From the NCBI GenBank assembly GCA_038235705.1, contig JBBSTR010000039.1, positions 1 to 22,586 of the forward strand: a stretch of 22,586 nt of DNA. The letters are read 5' to 3'. Each line of letters begins with the position of its first letter. Positions within the stretch are counted from its first letter, which is position 1. Under the pieces are notes generated by a model that saw nothing but the letters and a program-made list of their open reading frames with translations, was not told where the DNA came from and searched no databases. This stretch comes from CANKBT01 sp038235705. GTDB taxonomy: Bacteria; Actinomycetota; Actinomycetes; Mycobacteriales; SCTD01. Both the position numbers and the translations under genes were made by a program. Positions 1 to 7,243 of the stretch are shown one piece after another.

Positions 1-55
1 GCGTGAGGCTCTGTGAGAACCCGCCAAGGAACTCACCGAGACAAGGATCCACGCG

Positions 56-1111
56 ATGGCCCTGACTGATTCTGCCCTGCTCGAGCTCGCCGAGGGGCTC
101 AAGAGCTCTGACGCCGCGGACATGATGCGCACGATGCTCGGCGCGGTCTTGCAAGCCCTGATCGACGCGGAGGCGACTGCGAGGATCGGCGCCGGCCCGC
201 ACGAGCGGACCGAGGCGCGTACGACGCAGCGCAACGGCACCCGCGACAAGCTGCTCACGACCGCCGCCGGGGACCTGACGGTCAGGATTCCGAAGGTGCG
301 GACCGGGTCGTTCTTCCCGGCGCTGCTCGCGCCGCGCCGCCGGATCGACGTCGCGCTGCACGCCGTGGTGATGCAGGCCTATGTCGAGGGCGTGAGCACC
401 CGCCGGGTCGATGACCTGGTGGTCGCGATGGGCGGCACCGGGATCAGCAAGAGCGAGGTGTCGCGGATCTGCGCTCAGCTCGACGCCGAGGTCGCCATCT
501 GGCGGGCCCGTCCGCTGGACCATGTCGACTTTCCTTACGTGTTCTGCGACGCGACCTATTGCAAGGTGCGTCTGAACGGCCGGGTCGTCTCCCAAGCGGT
601 CGTGATCGCGACCGGGGTGAGCTCGGACGGGCGCCGGGAGGTCCTCGGCTGCGCGAGCGGGGACAGCGAGACCGAGGCGTTCTGGACCGATTTCCTGCGC
701 GAGCTGCGCGACCGCGGCCTGACCGGCGTCCAGCTGGTGATCAGCGACGCGCACCGCGGCCTGGTCAACGCGATCGGCACCGTCCTGCAAGGATCCGCGT
801 GGCAGCGCTGCCGGGTGCATTTCATGCGCAACGCCCTCGCGAAGGTCGGCAAAGGCCATCAGGAGATGGTCGCCGCGACGATCCGCACGGTGTTCGCCCA
901 ACCTGGCCAGCGCGAGGTCCGCGAGCAGGTTGACACCGTCGCGGACATGCTCCACGGCCAGTTCCCCGCCGTCGCGGCGCTGCTGCTCGCGGCCAAGACG
1001 GACCTGACCGCGTTCAGCGACTTCCCCCAAGCCCACTGGCGCAAGATCTGGTCGACCAACCCGCTATCTGTTAACCGGCCCTGGGGCGACGCGCTCGAGC
1101 AGGCCGCTTGA
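56..1111 (+). pseudogene. IS256-family transposase, 5' fragment (split by insertion)
   Basis: This is the N-terminal 336 residues of a mutator-type DDE transposase that would cut and join the IS ends. The first two catalytic acids are visible: D165 in FCDATY and D231 in ISDAHRGL. The C-terminal helix motif expected after ...WSTNP is missing. The last genuine base is 1064; after that the frame reads foreign DNA of the inserted element (tail from about residue 338) and stops at 1111. Joining 1064 to 4217 restores the family motif NPLERLNREVKRR in frame and a 418-aa protein, a normal IS256-family length. The third catalytic acid (Glu 338 of the restored protein) lies just past the break, so this fragment cannot be active alone. 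ATG 56 is chosen because the family N-terminus begins here. Confidence 0.93.
1071..1085 (+). repeat. Left 15-bp terminal inverted repeat of the recombinase element
   Basis: TTAACCGGCCCTGGG is the exact reverse complement of 4202-4216. Identity stops after 15 bp (GCGACG inside on the left, CCCGGG on the right as read inward). It is the probable recombinase arm or core site; the variable 6-bp junction TATCTG lies directly outside it. Confidence 0.9.
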
Positions 1112-1167
1112 GGTCCCTGGCTTGTGGTCGGGGCCGGTCAGGCTGACAGCAACGACGGGGGCTGAGC

Positions 1168-2223
1168 GTGATGGTGTTGACGGTCCGCACGAGCGAGGAC
1201 GGGCAGCACGAGCTCACGGGTGACTGGTCGGACGTGGAGGCGGCGAACGCGTTCTTGGACCATCTGCGGGTCCGGGCGTTCTCTGCGGCGACGCGACGGG
1301 CTTACGCGTTCGACCTGCTGAACTTCGGGCGCTTTTTGATGGGGCTCGAGCGGCCGCTGGCGTCGGTCACGGCGATGGACGTGTTCGCCTGGGTGGACTG
1401 GCAGAACCAGCCGGCCCCGAGTTCGGGGAAGGTGGTGGCGTTGCGGGCGCGGTCGGTCGCGCCGGCCACGGTGAACCGTCGGGTCGCGGCTGTCCGCGGC
1501 CTGTTCGAGTTCCTGGTGATGCGCCAGACGATCACGGTGAGCCCGGTCCCGGCGCCGCGGCGCAGCAGCGGGCTGCGTCCGGTCCCGCGCGGCCTGCTGG
1601 GTCATCTGGGGCCCGGCCGGCGGCGCAGCGGCGGCCGGCTGGTCCGGCAGGACCAGCTGCTGCCGGAGGCGCTGGCTCCCGCGGACGTGGACGTGTTCGT
1701 CGGCGACCTGCGGACGCACCGGGACCGGGCGTTGGTGCTCGCGATGCTGCTGGGCGGGCTGCGCTCGGCGGAGGTCCGCGGGCTGCTGCTGCGTGACGTC
1801 GACATGGGCCGGCGCCGGCTGCGGGTCCTTGGCAAGGGCGGCAGGGAACGCGTGGTCCCGGTCGACGCGGTGTTCTTCACCGAGCTCGGTGCCTACCTGC
1901 GTCGGGAACGTCCGGCCGGGCTGGCGACCCCGCAGTGCTTCGTGGTCCTGCACGGCCCGACCGCCGGGGCGCCGTTGACCGAGGCGGGGCTGCGGTCGCT
2001 GTTTCGCCGGCACCGTGACAGCTCCGGTCAGCTGCGGGTGCGGCCGCACCGGCTGCGTCACACCTACGGCACCGAGCTGGCCGCGGCCGGCATGGACCTG
2101 TTGGTGCTGCGGCAGCTGATGGGTCATGTCAGCCCGGAGACCACGGCCCGTTACGTCCATCTGTCGACCGAGCACCTGGCCGCTGAGTACGCCGCGGCCC
2201 GCGCCGTCATGGACCAGCCGTGA
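1168..2223 (+). CDS. Tyrosine recombinase, TnpA-like (first of a pair)
   Basis: This 351-aa site-specific recombinase should cut and rejoin DNA through a covalent phosphotyrosine. The N-terminal SAM-like core-binding domain spans about residues 22-120. The catalytic domain has the full set: R199 in GGLRSAEVRGL, K223 in LGKGGRER, H294xxR297 in PHRLRH, H320 in LMGH and nucleophile Y329 in TARYVHLS. Length is close to Tn554 TnpA (about 360 aa). The start is GTG 1168 or ATG 1171, with a GGGGG ribosome site at 1157-1161. A proline/arginine-rich linker (about 128-165) separates the domains and is longer than in XerC/D. The next gene begins inside its stop codon (GTGA), so the two recombinases should be made together and act as partners on the element's ends. 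Confidence 0.93.
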   Translation: MMVLTVRTSEDGQHELTGDWSDVEAANAFLDHLRVRAFSAATRRAYAFDLLNFGRFLMGLERPLASVTAMDVFAWVDWQNQPAPSSGKVVALRARSVAPATVNRRVAAVRGLFEFLVMRQTITVSPVPAPRRSSGLRPVPRGLLGHLGPGRRRSGGRLVRQDQLLPEALAPADVDVFVGDLRTHRDRALVLAMLLGGLRSAEVRGLLLRDVDMGRRRLRVLGKGGRERVVPVDAVFFTELGAYLRRERPAGLATPQCFVVLHGPTAGAPLTEAGLRSLFRRHRDSSGQLRVRPHRLRHTYGTELAAAGMDLLVLRQLMGHVSPETTARYVHLSTEHLAAEYAAARAVMDQP

Positions 2224-4193
2224 GTGCCGCCCTCGCCCGGACGGTGACCGCCTCTGATCATCGGCTGCTGCCGGACTATCTCGCGCACGTCGCCTCGCTC
2301 GGCCTGTCGGACCGGGCGCTGCGCGACCGGCTGCGCCGCGCCCGTGCGCTGCTTGACGCCCAGCCGGACCTGACCGCCTGGATGCGCGAGCCGCTGGCCG
2401 ACCGGCTGCAGGAGCTGCACCGCACCCAGGCGTGGCCGCTGGTGGTGTTCGCGCTCGGGACCGGCCGGTTGCGCCTGGACGTGGCGCTGATGACGGCGAA
2501 GCACCTGACCGGCCTCGGGCAGATCGTCGCACGTGAGCACCCGGCGTTGTTCGCCGCTGCGACCCAGGCAGGTCTGCGGCTGGGCTGGACGCCGGGCTGG
2601 GTCCAGACCGTGCTGGCCGAGGGCTTGGCGGTCCTGATCGCCTGGCACGGCGGGGACCCGGCTGATCTGGATGAGGACGTGCTCGCCGCGTTCACGACGG
2701 CCCTGAGCGGGAGCGCGGACCTGCCCGCGACCTCGTTGCGGGCCTACCGGACCCGGCTGGCGAGCCTGCGGCAGATCCTGTTCGAGCTCCAGATCCTGCA
2801 GGACGTCCCACGCCGCGGCCAGCGGGGCGCGAGTCTGACGGACCGGTTCGCGGCCGTCCCGATGGCCGCCCAGATCCGGGTGAGCCTGCTGCGCTACGTC
2901 ACCTTGCGCAGCGCCGTGCTGCGTCCGAAGTCGGTCGAGTCCCTAATCAACGACCTGCTGCCGTTCGCGGAGTTCCTGCACGCCCGCCACCCCGAGGTGC
3001 GCACCCTGGCGATGCTGCAACGGCCGCACCTGGAGGCGTTCTTGCTCCACAACCGCACCCGGCAGTGGCGCGGCCAGCGGGCCCTCGGCCAAGGCGCCGG
3101 GCGAAGGATCTCACCGGCCGTCGCGGCGTCCACCGTGCTGAGCGTTCGGAACCTGCTCGATGACCTCACCTCCTGGGACTGGACCGACGCCCCGACCCGC
3201 AGGCTGCTGTTCGCCGCGGACGTCCCCAAGCTCGACCAGCCGCTCCCGCGGGCCCTGCCGCCCGACGTCGACAGCGCGCTGATGAGCGCCGTCACCGCCT
3301 CACCGGACCTGTTCGTCCGGACCGGCCTGCAGGTCCTGCGCGGCGCTGGCCTGCGCGTCGGGGAGCTGCTCGACCTGGAACTCAGCGCGGTCGTGGACTA
3401 CGGCGCCGCCGGGTCCTGGCTCAAGGTCCCGCTCGGCAAGCTCGCCACCGAGCGGATGGTTCCGCTGGATCCCGCGACCCTGCAAGCCCTGGACACCTGG
3501 GCACAACAGCGCGGGAGCCATCGACCCTTGACCCACCCCAGGACGGGGAAGCCAACCGATTTCCTGTTCACCGCCCACGGCCGCCGGCTCGGTGCCACCC
3601 GCCTGCGCGCCGGGCTGCTCGCCGCAGCCGCCGAGGCCGGCCTCACCGGCCCCGGCGGGACGCCGCTGGTCGTGACCTGCCACCAGCTCCGGCACACCTA
3701 CGCCACCAGCCTCGCGAACGCCGGGATGAGCCTGCAAGCCCTGATGGCACTGCTCGGGCACGTCACCCCGCAGATGACCCTGCGCTACGCCACCCTCGCC
3801 TCGCCGATCCTGCGCACCGCCTACGACCAGGCCATCGGGTCGATCAAGACGCAGCTCACCCTGACCCCGGTCGGGCGGCCCATCGTTCCGAACAAGGTCA
3901 GCTGGCTGGCCGCCGAGATGCTCAAGACCCGGGTCGCGCACGGCTACTGCTCCCGGCACGCCGCCGGCGAAGCCTGCCCCTACGCCAACATCTGCGAGAC
4001 CTGCGACAACTACACCCCCGCCCCCGAGTTCCTGCCCGCCCTCACCGACCAGCTCGCCGACATTCACGCGCTCAAAGCCGACGCAGACCAGCGCGGGTGG
4101 AGCAGCGAGAGCGACCGCCACGGCCACGTCGCCGCCGCCCTCGAAGGACACCTGCAGCGACTCCAAAACCAACCCGCCCAGCGCCAGAGTTGA
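2220..4193 (+). CDS. Large tyrosine recombinase, TnpB-like, with C-terminal Cys cluster
   Basis: This 657-aa second recombinase is close in length to Tn554 TnpB (630 aa). A long N-terminal half (about 1-210) matches no domain I recognise. A core-binding region (about 215-335) and a catalytic domain follow with R379 (GLRVGELL), K407 (PLGKLATER), H488xxR491 (CHQLRHTY), H514 (LLGH) and Y523 (LRYATL). After the catalytic domain is a cysteine cluster, C577, C586, C592 and C595 with H580 between, a likely zinc site of the kind seen at the end of TnpB-type recombinases (recalled family feature). The GTG start at 2220 overlaps the upstream stop by 4 nt, implying coupled translation. The stop lies 8 bp before the right inverted repeat, so the element has no room for a tnpC gene downstream. 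Confidence 0.93.
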   Translation: MSAALARTVTASDHRLLPDYLAHVASLGLSDRALRDRLRRARALLDAQPDLTAWMREPLADRLQELHRTQAWPLVVFALGTGRLRLDVALMTAKHLTGLGQIVAREHPALFAAATQAGLRLGWTPGWVQTVLAEGLAVLIAWHGGDPADLDEDVLAAFTTALSGSADLPATSLRAYRTRLASLRQILFELQILQDVPRRGQRGASLTDRFAAVPMAAQIRVSLLRYVTLRSAVLRPKSVESLINDLLPFAEFLHARHPEVRTLAMLQRPHLEAFLLHNRTRQWRGQRALGQGAGRRISPAVAASTVLSVRNLLDDLTSWDWTDAPTRRLLFAADVPKLDQPLPRALPPDVDSALMSAVTASPDLFVRTGLQVLRGAGLRVGELLDLELSAVVDYGAAGSWLKVPLGKLATERMVPLDPATLQALDTWAQQRGSHRPLTHPRTGKPTDFLFTAHGRRLGATRLRAGLLAAAAEAGLTGPGGTPLVVTCHQLRHTYATSLANAGMSLQALMALLGHVTPQMTLRYATLASPILRTAYDQAIGSIKTQLTLTPVGRPIVPNKVSWLAAEMLKTRVAHGYCSRHAAGEACPYANICETCDNYTPAPEFLPALTDQLADIHALKADADQRGWSSESDRHGHVAAALEGHLQRLQNQPAQRQS

Positions 4194-4201
4194 CACCCGG
4201 G

Positions 4202-4216
4202 CCCAGGGCCGGTTAA
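4202..4216 (-). repeat. Right 15-bp terminal inverted repeat of the recombinase element
   Basis: CCCAGGGCCGGTTAA is the exact complement of 1071-1085. The IS256 transposase resumes directly after it at base 4217. Confidence 0.9.
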
Positions 4217-4464
4217 TCGAGCGCCTCAACCGGGAAGTGAAACGTCGCACCGACGTCGTCGGGATCTTCCCCAACCCCGCCGCCCTGCTCCGCCTGAGCA
4301 GCTGCGTGCTCATCGAGGCCCACGACGAATGGCAAGACAGCGACCGCCGCTACCTCTCCGAAGAATCCATGACCCTGCTCAACCCGCCCGCACCGACCCT
4401 GCTCCAACCCCGAGCAGACACCCCCAGCCAGACCGCCGGGAAGGAGATCGCCGCTACGGCATAA
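4217..4464 (+). pseudogene. IS256-family transposase, 3' fragment
   Basis: This holds the last 82 or so codons of the split transposase: ERLNREVKRRTDVVGIFPN and the C-terminal tail, ending in TAA at 4462-4464. The first E (codon 4219-4221) is the third catalytic acid of the DDE triad in the restored protein. The fragment lies in a different frame from the 5' part because the 3,152-bp insertion is not a multiple of three. It has no start of its own except an internal ATG at 4237, so it is not expected to make a functional product. Confidence 0.92.
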
Positions 4465-4560
4465 TCGCACCAACTCGCAGAGCAGAACGCGAACGAGCTA
4501 CACCACTCCCAGGGACGTCATCCGTGAGGGGTCGCCGGCCGTCGCAAATACCCGTCCGGA

Positions 4561-4625
4561 ACGGAAACCCCGCAAGGGGGCGGCTACCGCGGCAGCGCGC
4601 ACACAACTGACGTGGAGTCTGACGC
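4561..4625 (+). other. Leader segment with a GNRA-loop hairpin upstream of the lipoprotein gene
   Basis: This lies between the probable right end of the IS and the GTG at 4626. It contains CCCC-GCAA-GGGG (4568-4579), a four-pair GC stem closed by a GNRA tetraloop, followed by a GC-rich stretch. Such loops are common in structured RNAs, but I cannot match it to a known riboswitch class, and the IS may have removed its 5' part. A putative ribosome site GTGGAG lies at 4612-4617. Confidence 0.3.
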
Positions 4626-5339
4626 GTGGCGTTCTACCAAGGTAAGACCTGGTCGATCGCGCGGCTTGTCCCCCTGGGGATCCTGCTGGCGACCGCTGCG
4701 GGCTGTTCGGGCTGTTCGGGCTGTTCGGGCTCCATGCCAATGCCGAGCAACCACAACCCTCCCGACGCCTCGGCAAGCCTGGCGCCAACGACTGCCCCTA
4801 GCAACAGGCCCTCAGCTACAGCCAGTTCGGCACCCACTGCGCCCGCGCCCGACGATTTTCCGATCCAGCCGGTCAAGCCTGTCGGCGACCTCACCGCCAA
4901 CGCCGCCCGTAGCTTCGTACTGCCGCCCGACGCTGCAGCCCCGGCGCTGGCCACGACCGTCGTGGACTACTCGAACCCATCGGCCGTCGCGGCGGGCTAC
5001 GTGCAGACCCGGCTGACCCACCGCTTCGACGACCCGGCCGGCTACATCGCGGCGGTGACCGCTCCCGCGTACACAACGCTGGCGTTCGCCCAGCGCAGCG
5101 CCCCGACTGCCGCCGAGGCGTCGCGGATCGCGGTCGCTCAGCAGGCCGGCACGATCAAGATCGGCAAGGCGGGCGTGTCCGACGAGGCCCCGGCCACGCC
5201 GAGCACCTCGTACGTCACCGTCGCCTGCACTGTCACGACGACCTACCGCGGCGGCGACACCACCCCCGCCGACTGGACCCTCCGGCTCGTGCTGGCCAAC
5301 GGCCAGTGGCGCGTTGACGGCGTCCTGTCCACCGACTGA
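4626..5339 (+). CDS. ICE-associated lipoprotein with TcpC/SnoaL-like C-terminal domain
   Basis: This 237-aa secreted, probably lipid-anchored protein starts with a signal peptide: a basic start, the hydrophobic stretch LVPLGILLATAAG, then Cys. The Cys is followed by a triple CSG repeat, then a low-complexity Ala/Pro/Ser/Thr linker to about residue 100. A compact C-terminal domain (about 110-237, ending NGQWRVDGVLSTD) resembles the NTF2-like fold of conjugation lipoproteins of the TcpC/VirB8 kind; this is inferred from pattern, not a firm match. The GTG start is set by the signal peptide. A hydrolase follows 45 bp downstream in the same direction, the usual pairing in actinobacterial ICE transfer clusters, where such proteins help build the envelope-spanning channel. 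Confidence 0.7.
   Translation: MAFYQGKTWSIARLVPLGILLATAAGCSGCSGCSGSMPMPSNHNPPDASASLAPTTAPSNRPSATASSAPTAPAPDDFPIQPVKPVGDLTANAARSFVLPPDAAAPALATTVVDYSNPSAVAAGYVQTRLTHRFDDPAGYIAAVTAPAYTTLAFAQRSAPTAAEASRIAVAQQAGTIKIGKAGVSDEAPATPSTSYVTVACTVTTTYRGGDTTPADWTLRLVLANGQWRVDGVLSTD
4701..4727 (+). repeat. Three tandem 9-bp units (GGCTGTTCG) in the lipobox region
   Basis: Three exact copies encode CSG-CSG-CSG at the lipoprotein cleavage site of the 4626 gene. The array is in frame, so gain or loss of units would add or remove potential acyl-accepting cysteines without a frameshift. Confidence 0.9.
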
Positions 5340-5384
5340 CCCACCCGTCGCGACCGCGTCGCCTCCAGAACGCGAGGACCCGTC

Positions 5385-6341
5385 ATGCCTATCCCCCTGC
5401 TCGCCGCCGGCGCAGGCTTGCTCGCCGTGCCGGTCCTGGCCGTCAGCGTCTTCTTCGGCTCCGGCGCCGCCGAACCAACCCCGACCGGAAGCACCTGCAC
5501 CGTCGTCGTCGACCCCGCCGGCGCCCCGACGGCCGGCCCAAGCGGGACGGGCAACGTCCAGGTAAGCGGCGACCAGGTCGCCAACGCCCGCACGATCCTC
5601 GCCGCCACCAAAGCCCTCGGCCTCCCGCAGCAGGCCGGCGCGATGGCGATCATGACCGCCTACCAGGAAAGCAAGCTCCTGGTGCTCGCCAACCCAAAGG
5701 TCCCCGAGAGCCTGACCTTCCTTCAGTCCCTGCAAGCTGTGCTCGGCTGGCTGAGCCTGCCGGCGTGGCAGGCCGCCCAAGCAGTGCAGGCCAGCGCCGA
5801 CGGCACCCAGTACGCCCAGTGGACCGACCCGTCGACCGCCATCACCGCCGCGCTTTGGGACGGCGCGACCGGAACCCTGCAGTGCACCGCCGGCGGGACC
5901 GCCGTGACCGGCCCGGGCGGAGCGTTCCCGCCCGAGGCGTGCAGCGTCCGCCCCGACCCCACCAGCGGCAGGGGCTGCCTCACCCCGCGCACCCTGAACA
6001 TCGCCGTACAGCTCATGGCTCAGGGCTGGCGCCTGTCCTGCTGGGACGCCCACGCCTGGAACCCCAGCAGCGACCACCCCAAGGGCAAGGCCTGCGACGC
6101 CTTCCCCGGCCGCGGCGGCGTCCTGCCGACCCCCGAACAGAAGGCCCACGGCGACGCCCTCGCCGCCTCCCTACAAGCCAGCGCTGCCGAGACCGGCGTC
6201 AAGTACCTGATCTGGTACGGCCGCTGGTGGAAGACCGGCGACCCAGCCGACGCCTGGAACCCTTACAACGGCGGCGGCGTCTACGACCCCGCCAGCATCA
6301 CCGGCGGGCACTACGACCACGTCCACGTCTCGGTGTTCTGA
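5385..6341 (+). CDS. ICE cell-wall hydrolase: lysozyme-like domain plus M15-like (ARB_07466-type) C-terminal domain
   Basis: This 318-aa secreted or membrane-anchored protein probably opens peptidoglycan locally during conjugative transfer. Residues 1-29 form a hydrophobic N-terminal segment. Residues about 60-165 (VANARTILAATKALGL ... AYQESKL) resemble the lysozyme-like domain of actinobacterial ICE hydrolases, with E95 as the likely acid. The C-terminal domain (about 195-318) has NPSSDHPKGKACD (H231, D238) and HYDHVHVSVF (H312, H314), matching the metal-binding pattern of the D-Ala-D-Ala-peptidase-like fold found in ARB_07466-type proteins. The ATG start has a GAGGA ribosome site eight bases upstream. 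It ends 25 bp before the convergent response regulator stop. Domain names are from motif recognition; catalytic activity is inferred. Confidence 0.8.
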   Translation: MPIPLLAAGAGLLAVPVLAVSVFFGSGAAEPTPTGSTCTVVVDPAGAPTAGPSGTGNVQVSGDQVANARTILAATKALGLPQQAGAMAIMTAYQESKLLVLANPKVPESLTFLQSLQAVLGWLSLPAWQAAQAVQASADGTQYAQWTDPSTAITAALWDGATGTLQCTAGGTAVTGPGGAFPPEACSVRPDPTSGRGCLTPRTLNIAVQLMAQGWRLSCWDAHAWNPSSDHPKGKACDAFPGRGGVLPTPEQKAHGDALAASLQASAAETGVKYLIWYGRWWKTGDPADAWNPYNGGGVYDPASITGGHYDHVHVSVF

Positions 6342-6366
6342 GGCGTGATGTCAGGCTGAGCCCAGC

Positions 6367-7041
6367 TCAGGGACCGCCTCGCCAGTGCTCGATCCGCCGG
6401 TGGTCGGGAGTGAAGCCGTTGGCGACGCCCCACAGCACGGCCTGGGTGCGGCTGCCGACGTCGATCTTGCGATAGACCGACCGGATGTAGGACTTCACCG
6501 TGTTGGGGCTGAGGTAGGTCAGCGCGGCGACCTCCGCGTTGCTCTTGCCCTGCGTGATCAGGGCCAAGATCTCTGCCTCGCGATCGGTCAGGCCTTCGTG
6601 TCGGCCCGGCCAGTCCAGGCCCGCTGCACTCTTTGCTCGAACCGGCGGGTCGCTGATCACCACCTCGCCGCCGTGCACAGCCTCGAGCGCGGACACCAGG
6701 TCGCGCGCCGCCAGGGTCTTGGACAGATAGCCGTGCACACCGAGCTTGCGGGCACGACTGATGAGGTCGGGGTCAAAGTTCCACGTGTAGACCACAACCC
6801 GCCGCGCATTCGGGTTGTCCATGAGCACCGCGATCTCGTCGTGGTCGGACTCCGGCTGCGCGAACGAGTCGTAGAGCACGACGTCGACGGGATCCTTGAC
6901 CGGCTGGTTCGCGTCGATCTCGGCGACGACCACCCGCTCTCGATAGCGGTCGAGCATCCGGGCCACGCCGGCCAGCACGACGTCGTAGTCGTCGACCAAG
7001 GCGACGGTGAGCGCTGAACCAGTCGATCGAGCGTTGCTCAT
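6367..7041 (-). CDS. Orphan NarL/LuxR-type response regulator
   Basis: This 224-aa two-domain transcription factor has a receiver domain (about 11-125) with acidic D17/D18, the probable phospho-acceptor D58 in VDVVLYD, and K108 in GYLSKTL. A LuxR-type HTH (about 150-208) reads LTDREAEILALITQGKSNAEVA ... SPNTVKSYIRSVYRKI. The segment after D58 (DSFAQPESDHDE) is not the usual hydrophobic loop, so phosphorylation by a kinase is uncertain. No histidine kinase is nearby. Minus-strand TATCGT ends six bases before the ATG, so the transcript is probably leaderless. Two CCCTAGGGG palindromes lie just upstream (see separate entry), suggesting autoregulation. It sits between the ICE hydrolase and the glsB-like gene, so it is probably ICE cargo. 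Confidence 0.88.
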   Translation of the reverse strand: MSNARSTGSALTVALVDDYDVVLAGVARMLDRYRERVVVAEIDANQPVKDPVDVVLYDSFAQPESDHDEIAVLMDNPNARRVVVYTWNFDPDLISRARKLGVHGYLSKTLAARDLVSALEAVHGGEVVISDPPVRAKSAAGLDWPGRHEGLTDREAEILALITQGKSNAEVAALTYLSPNTVKSYIRSVYRKIDVGSRTQAVLWGVANGFTPDHRRIEHWRGGP

Positions 7042-7056
7042 GCCGAGACGATAACC

Positions 7057-7091
7057 CCCCTAGGGGTGTACCGCACCCGCCCTAGGGGTGT
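7057..7091. promoter_or_regulatory. Twin CCCTAGGGG palindromes in the response-regulator promoter
   Basis: CCCCTAGGGG (7057-7066) and CCCTAGGGG (7080-7088), each followed by TGT, are spaced 22 bp apart, about two helical turns. They fall in and just upstream of the -35/-10 spacer of the leaderless minus-strand promoter (-10 TATCGT). NarL-family regulators usually bind paired inverted repeats as dimers, so autoregulation is the simplest reading. The glsB-like gene on the other side could share the site. Confidence 0.55.
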
Positions 7092-7243
7092 TGATATTGC
7101 CCCGGCACCTCGCCGAGAACAGGTGACCCGTCTCAGGGTCCTCAGTAAGTCGAGGAGTTGCCCCCTCTCCGGATGGGGCCCTGCCGCCGGGCCAACCCTG
7201 GCCACCACCGGCCATAGAGGCCGCCAACCACAGGAGTGACGAC

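Larger units (their letters stand above)
1065..4216 (+). mobile_element. Two-recombinase (Tn554-like) element inserted in the IS256 transposase gene
   Basis: This compact 3,152-bp element carries only two overlapping tyrosine recombinase genes. The ends are defined by a perfect 15-bp inverted repeat (TTAACCGGCCCTGGG at 1071-1085 and its complement at 4202-4216). No target duplication is seen. Excising 1065-4216 rejoins AACCCGC to TCGAGC and restores the transposase frame exactly. Between the left flank and the left repeat lie six extra bases (TATCTG, 1065-1070); the six bases after the right repeat are TCGAGC (4217-4222). A 6-bp variable junction without duplication, together with recombinases of about 350 and 650 aa, matches what is known of Tn554 TnpA/TnpB transposition. 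There is no tnpC-like gene and no cargo. The Tn554 kinship is inferred from layout and motifs. Confidence 0.88.
1..4525 (+). mobile_element. IS256-family insertion sequence, left end outside window, interrupted by a recombinase element
   Basis: The window opens inside this insertion sequence. Its single gene, an IS256-family (mutator-type DDE) transposase, is split into 56-1064 and 4217-4464 by an inserted element. The right end is put at about 4496-4525, where the non-coding stretch after the transposase stop has the look of IS256-family ends in actinomycetes (inference from family resemblance). The left terminal repeat would lie before base 1, so the repeats and target duplication cannot be compared here. 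The IS lies upstream of the ICE lipoprotein/hydrolase pair, so it probably separates that pair from the rest of the transfer operon. Confidence 0.7.

Noticed and set aside
1086..1167. tnpC-like third gene in the recombinase element
   Set aside because: The left non-coding end has only 82 bp before the first recombinase and the right has 8 bp, too little for a gene.
1138..2532. 464-codon antisense frame over the recombinase genes
   Set aside because: Composition typical of GC-rich shadow frames. It crosses the coupled start/stop of two clear recombinases.
1..4525. Second copy of the tRNA-Lys 3' half (attL) near the left of the ICE
   Set aside because: I looked for the tRNA 3' sequence to the left and saw no match, so the far end is taken to be outside the window.
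4530..4625. c-di-AMP (ydaO-type) riboswitch upstream of the wall-hydrolase operon
   Set aside because: Such switches do precede wall hydrolases in actinomycetes, but I could not align the conserved blocks; only a simple tetraloop hairpin is certain.
4812..6149. 445-codon antisense frame over lipoprotein and hydrolase genes
   Set aside because: Gly/Ala/Arg low complexity with no motif; it spans two real genes and their spacer.
6356..6370. Small hairpin CTGAGC/GCTCAG between hydrolase and response-regulator stops
   Set aside because: Only six pairs, overlapping the regulator's stop codon; too weak to call a terminator.
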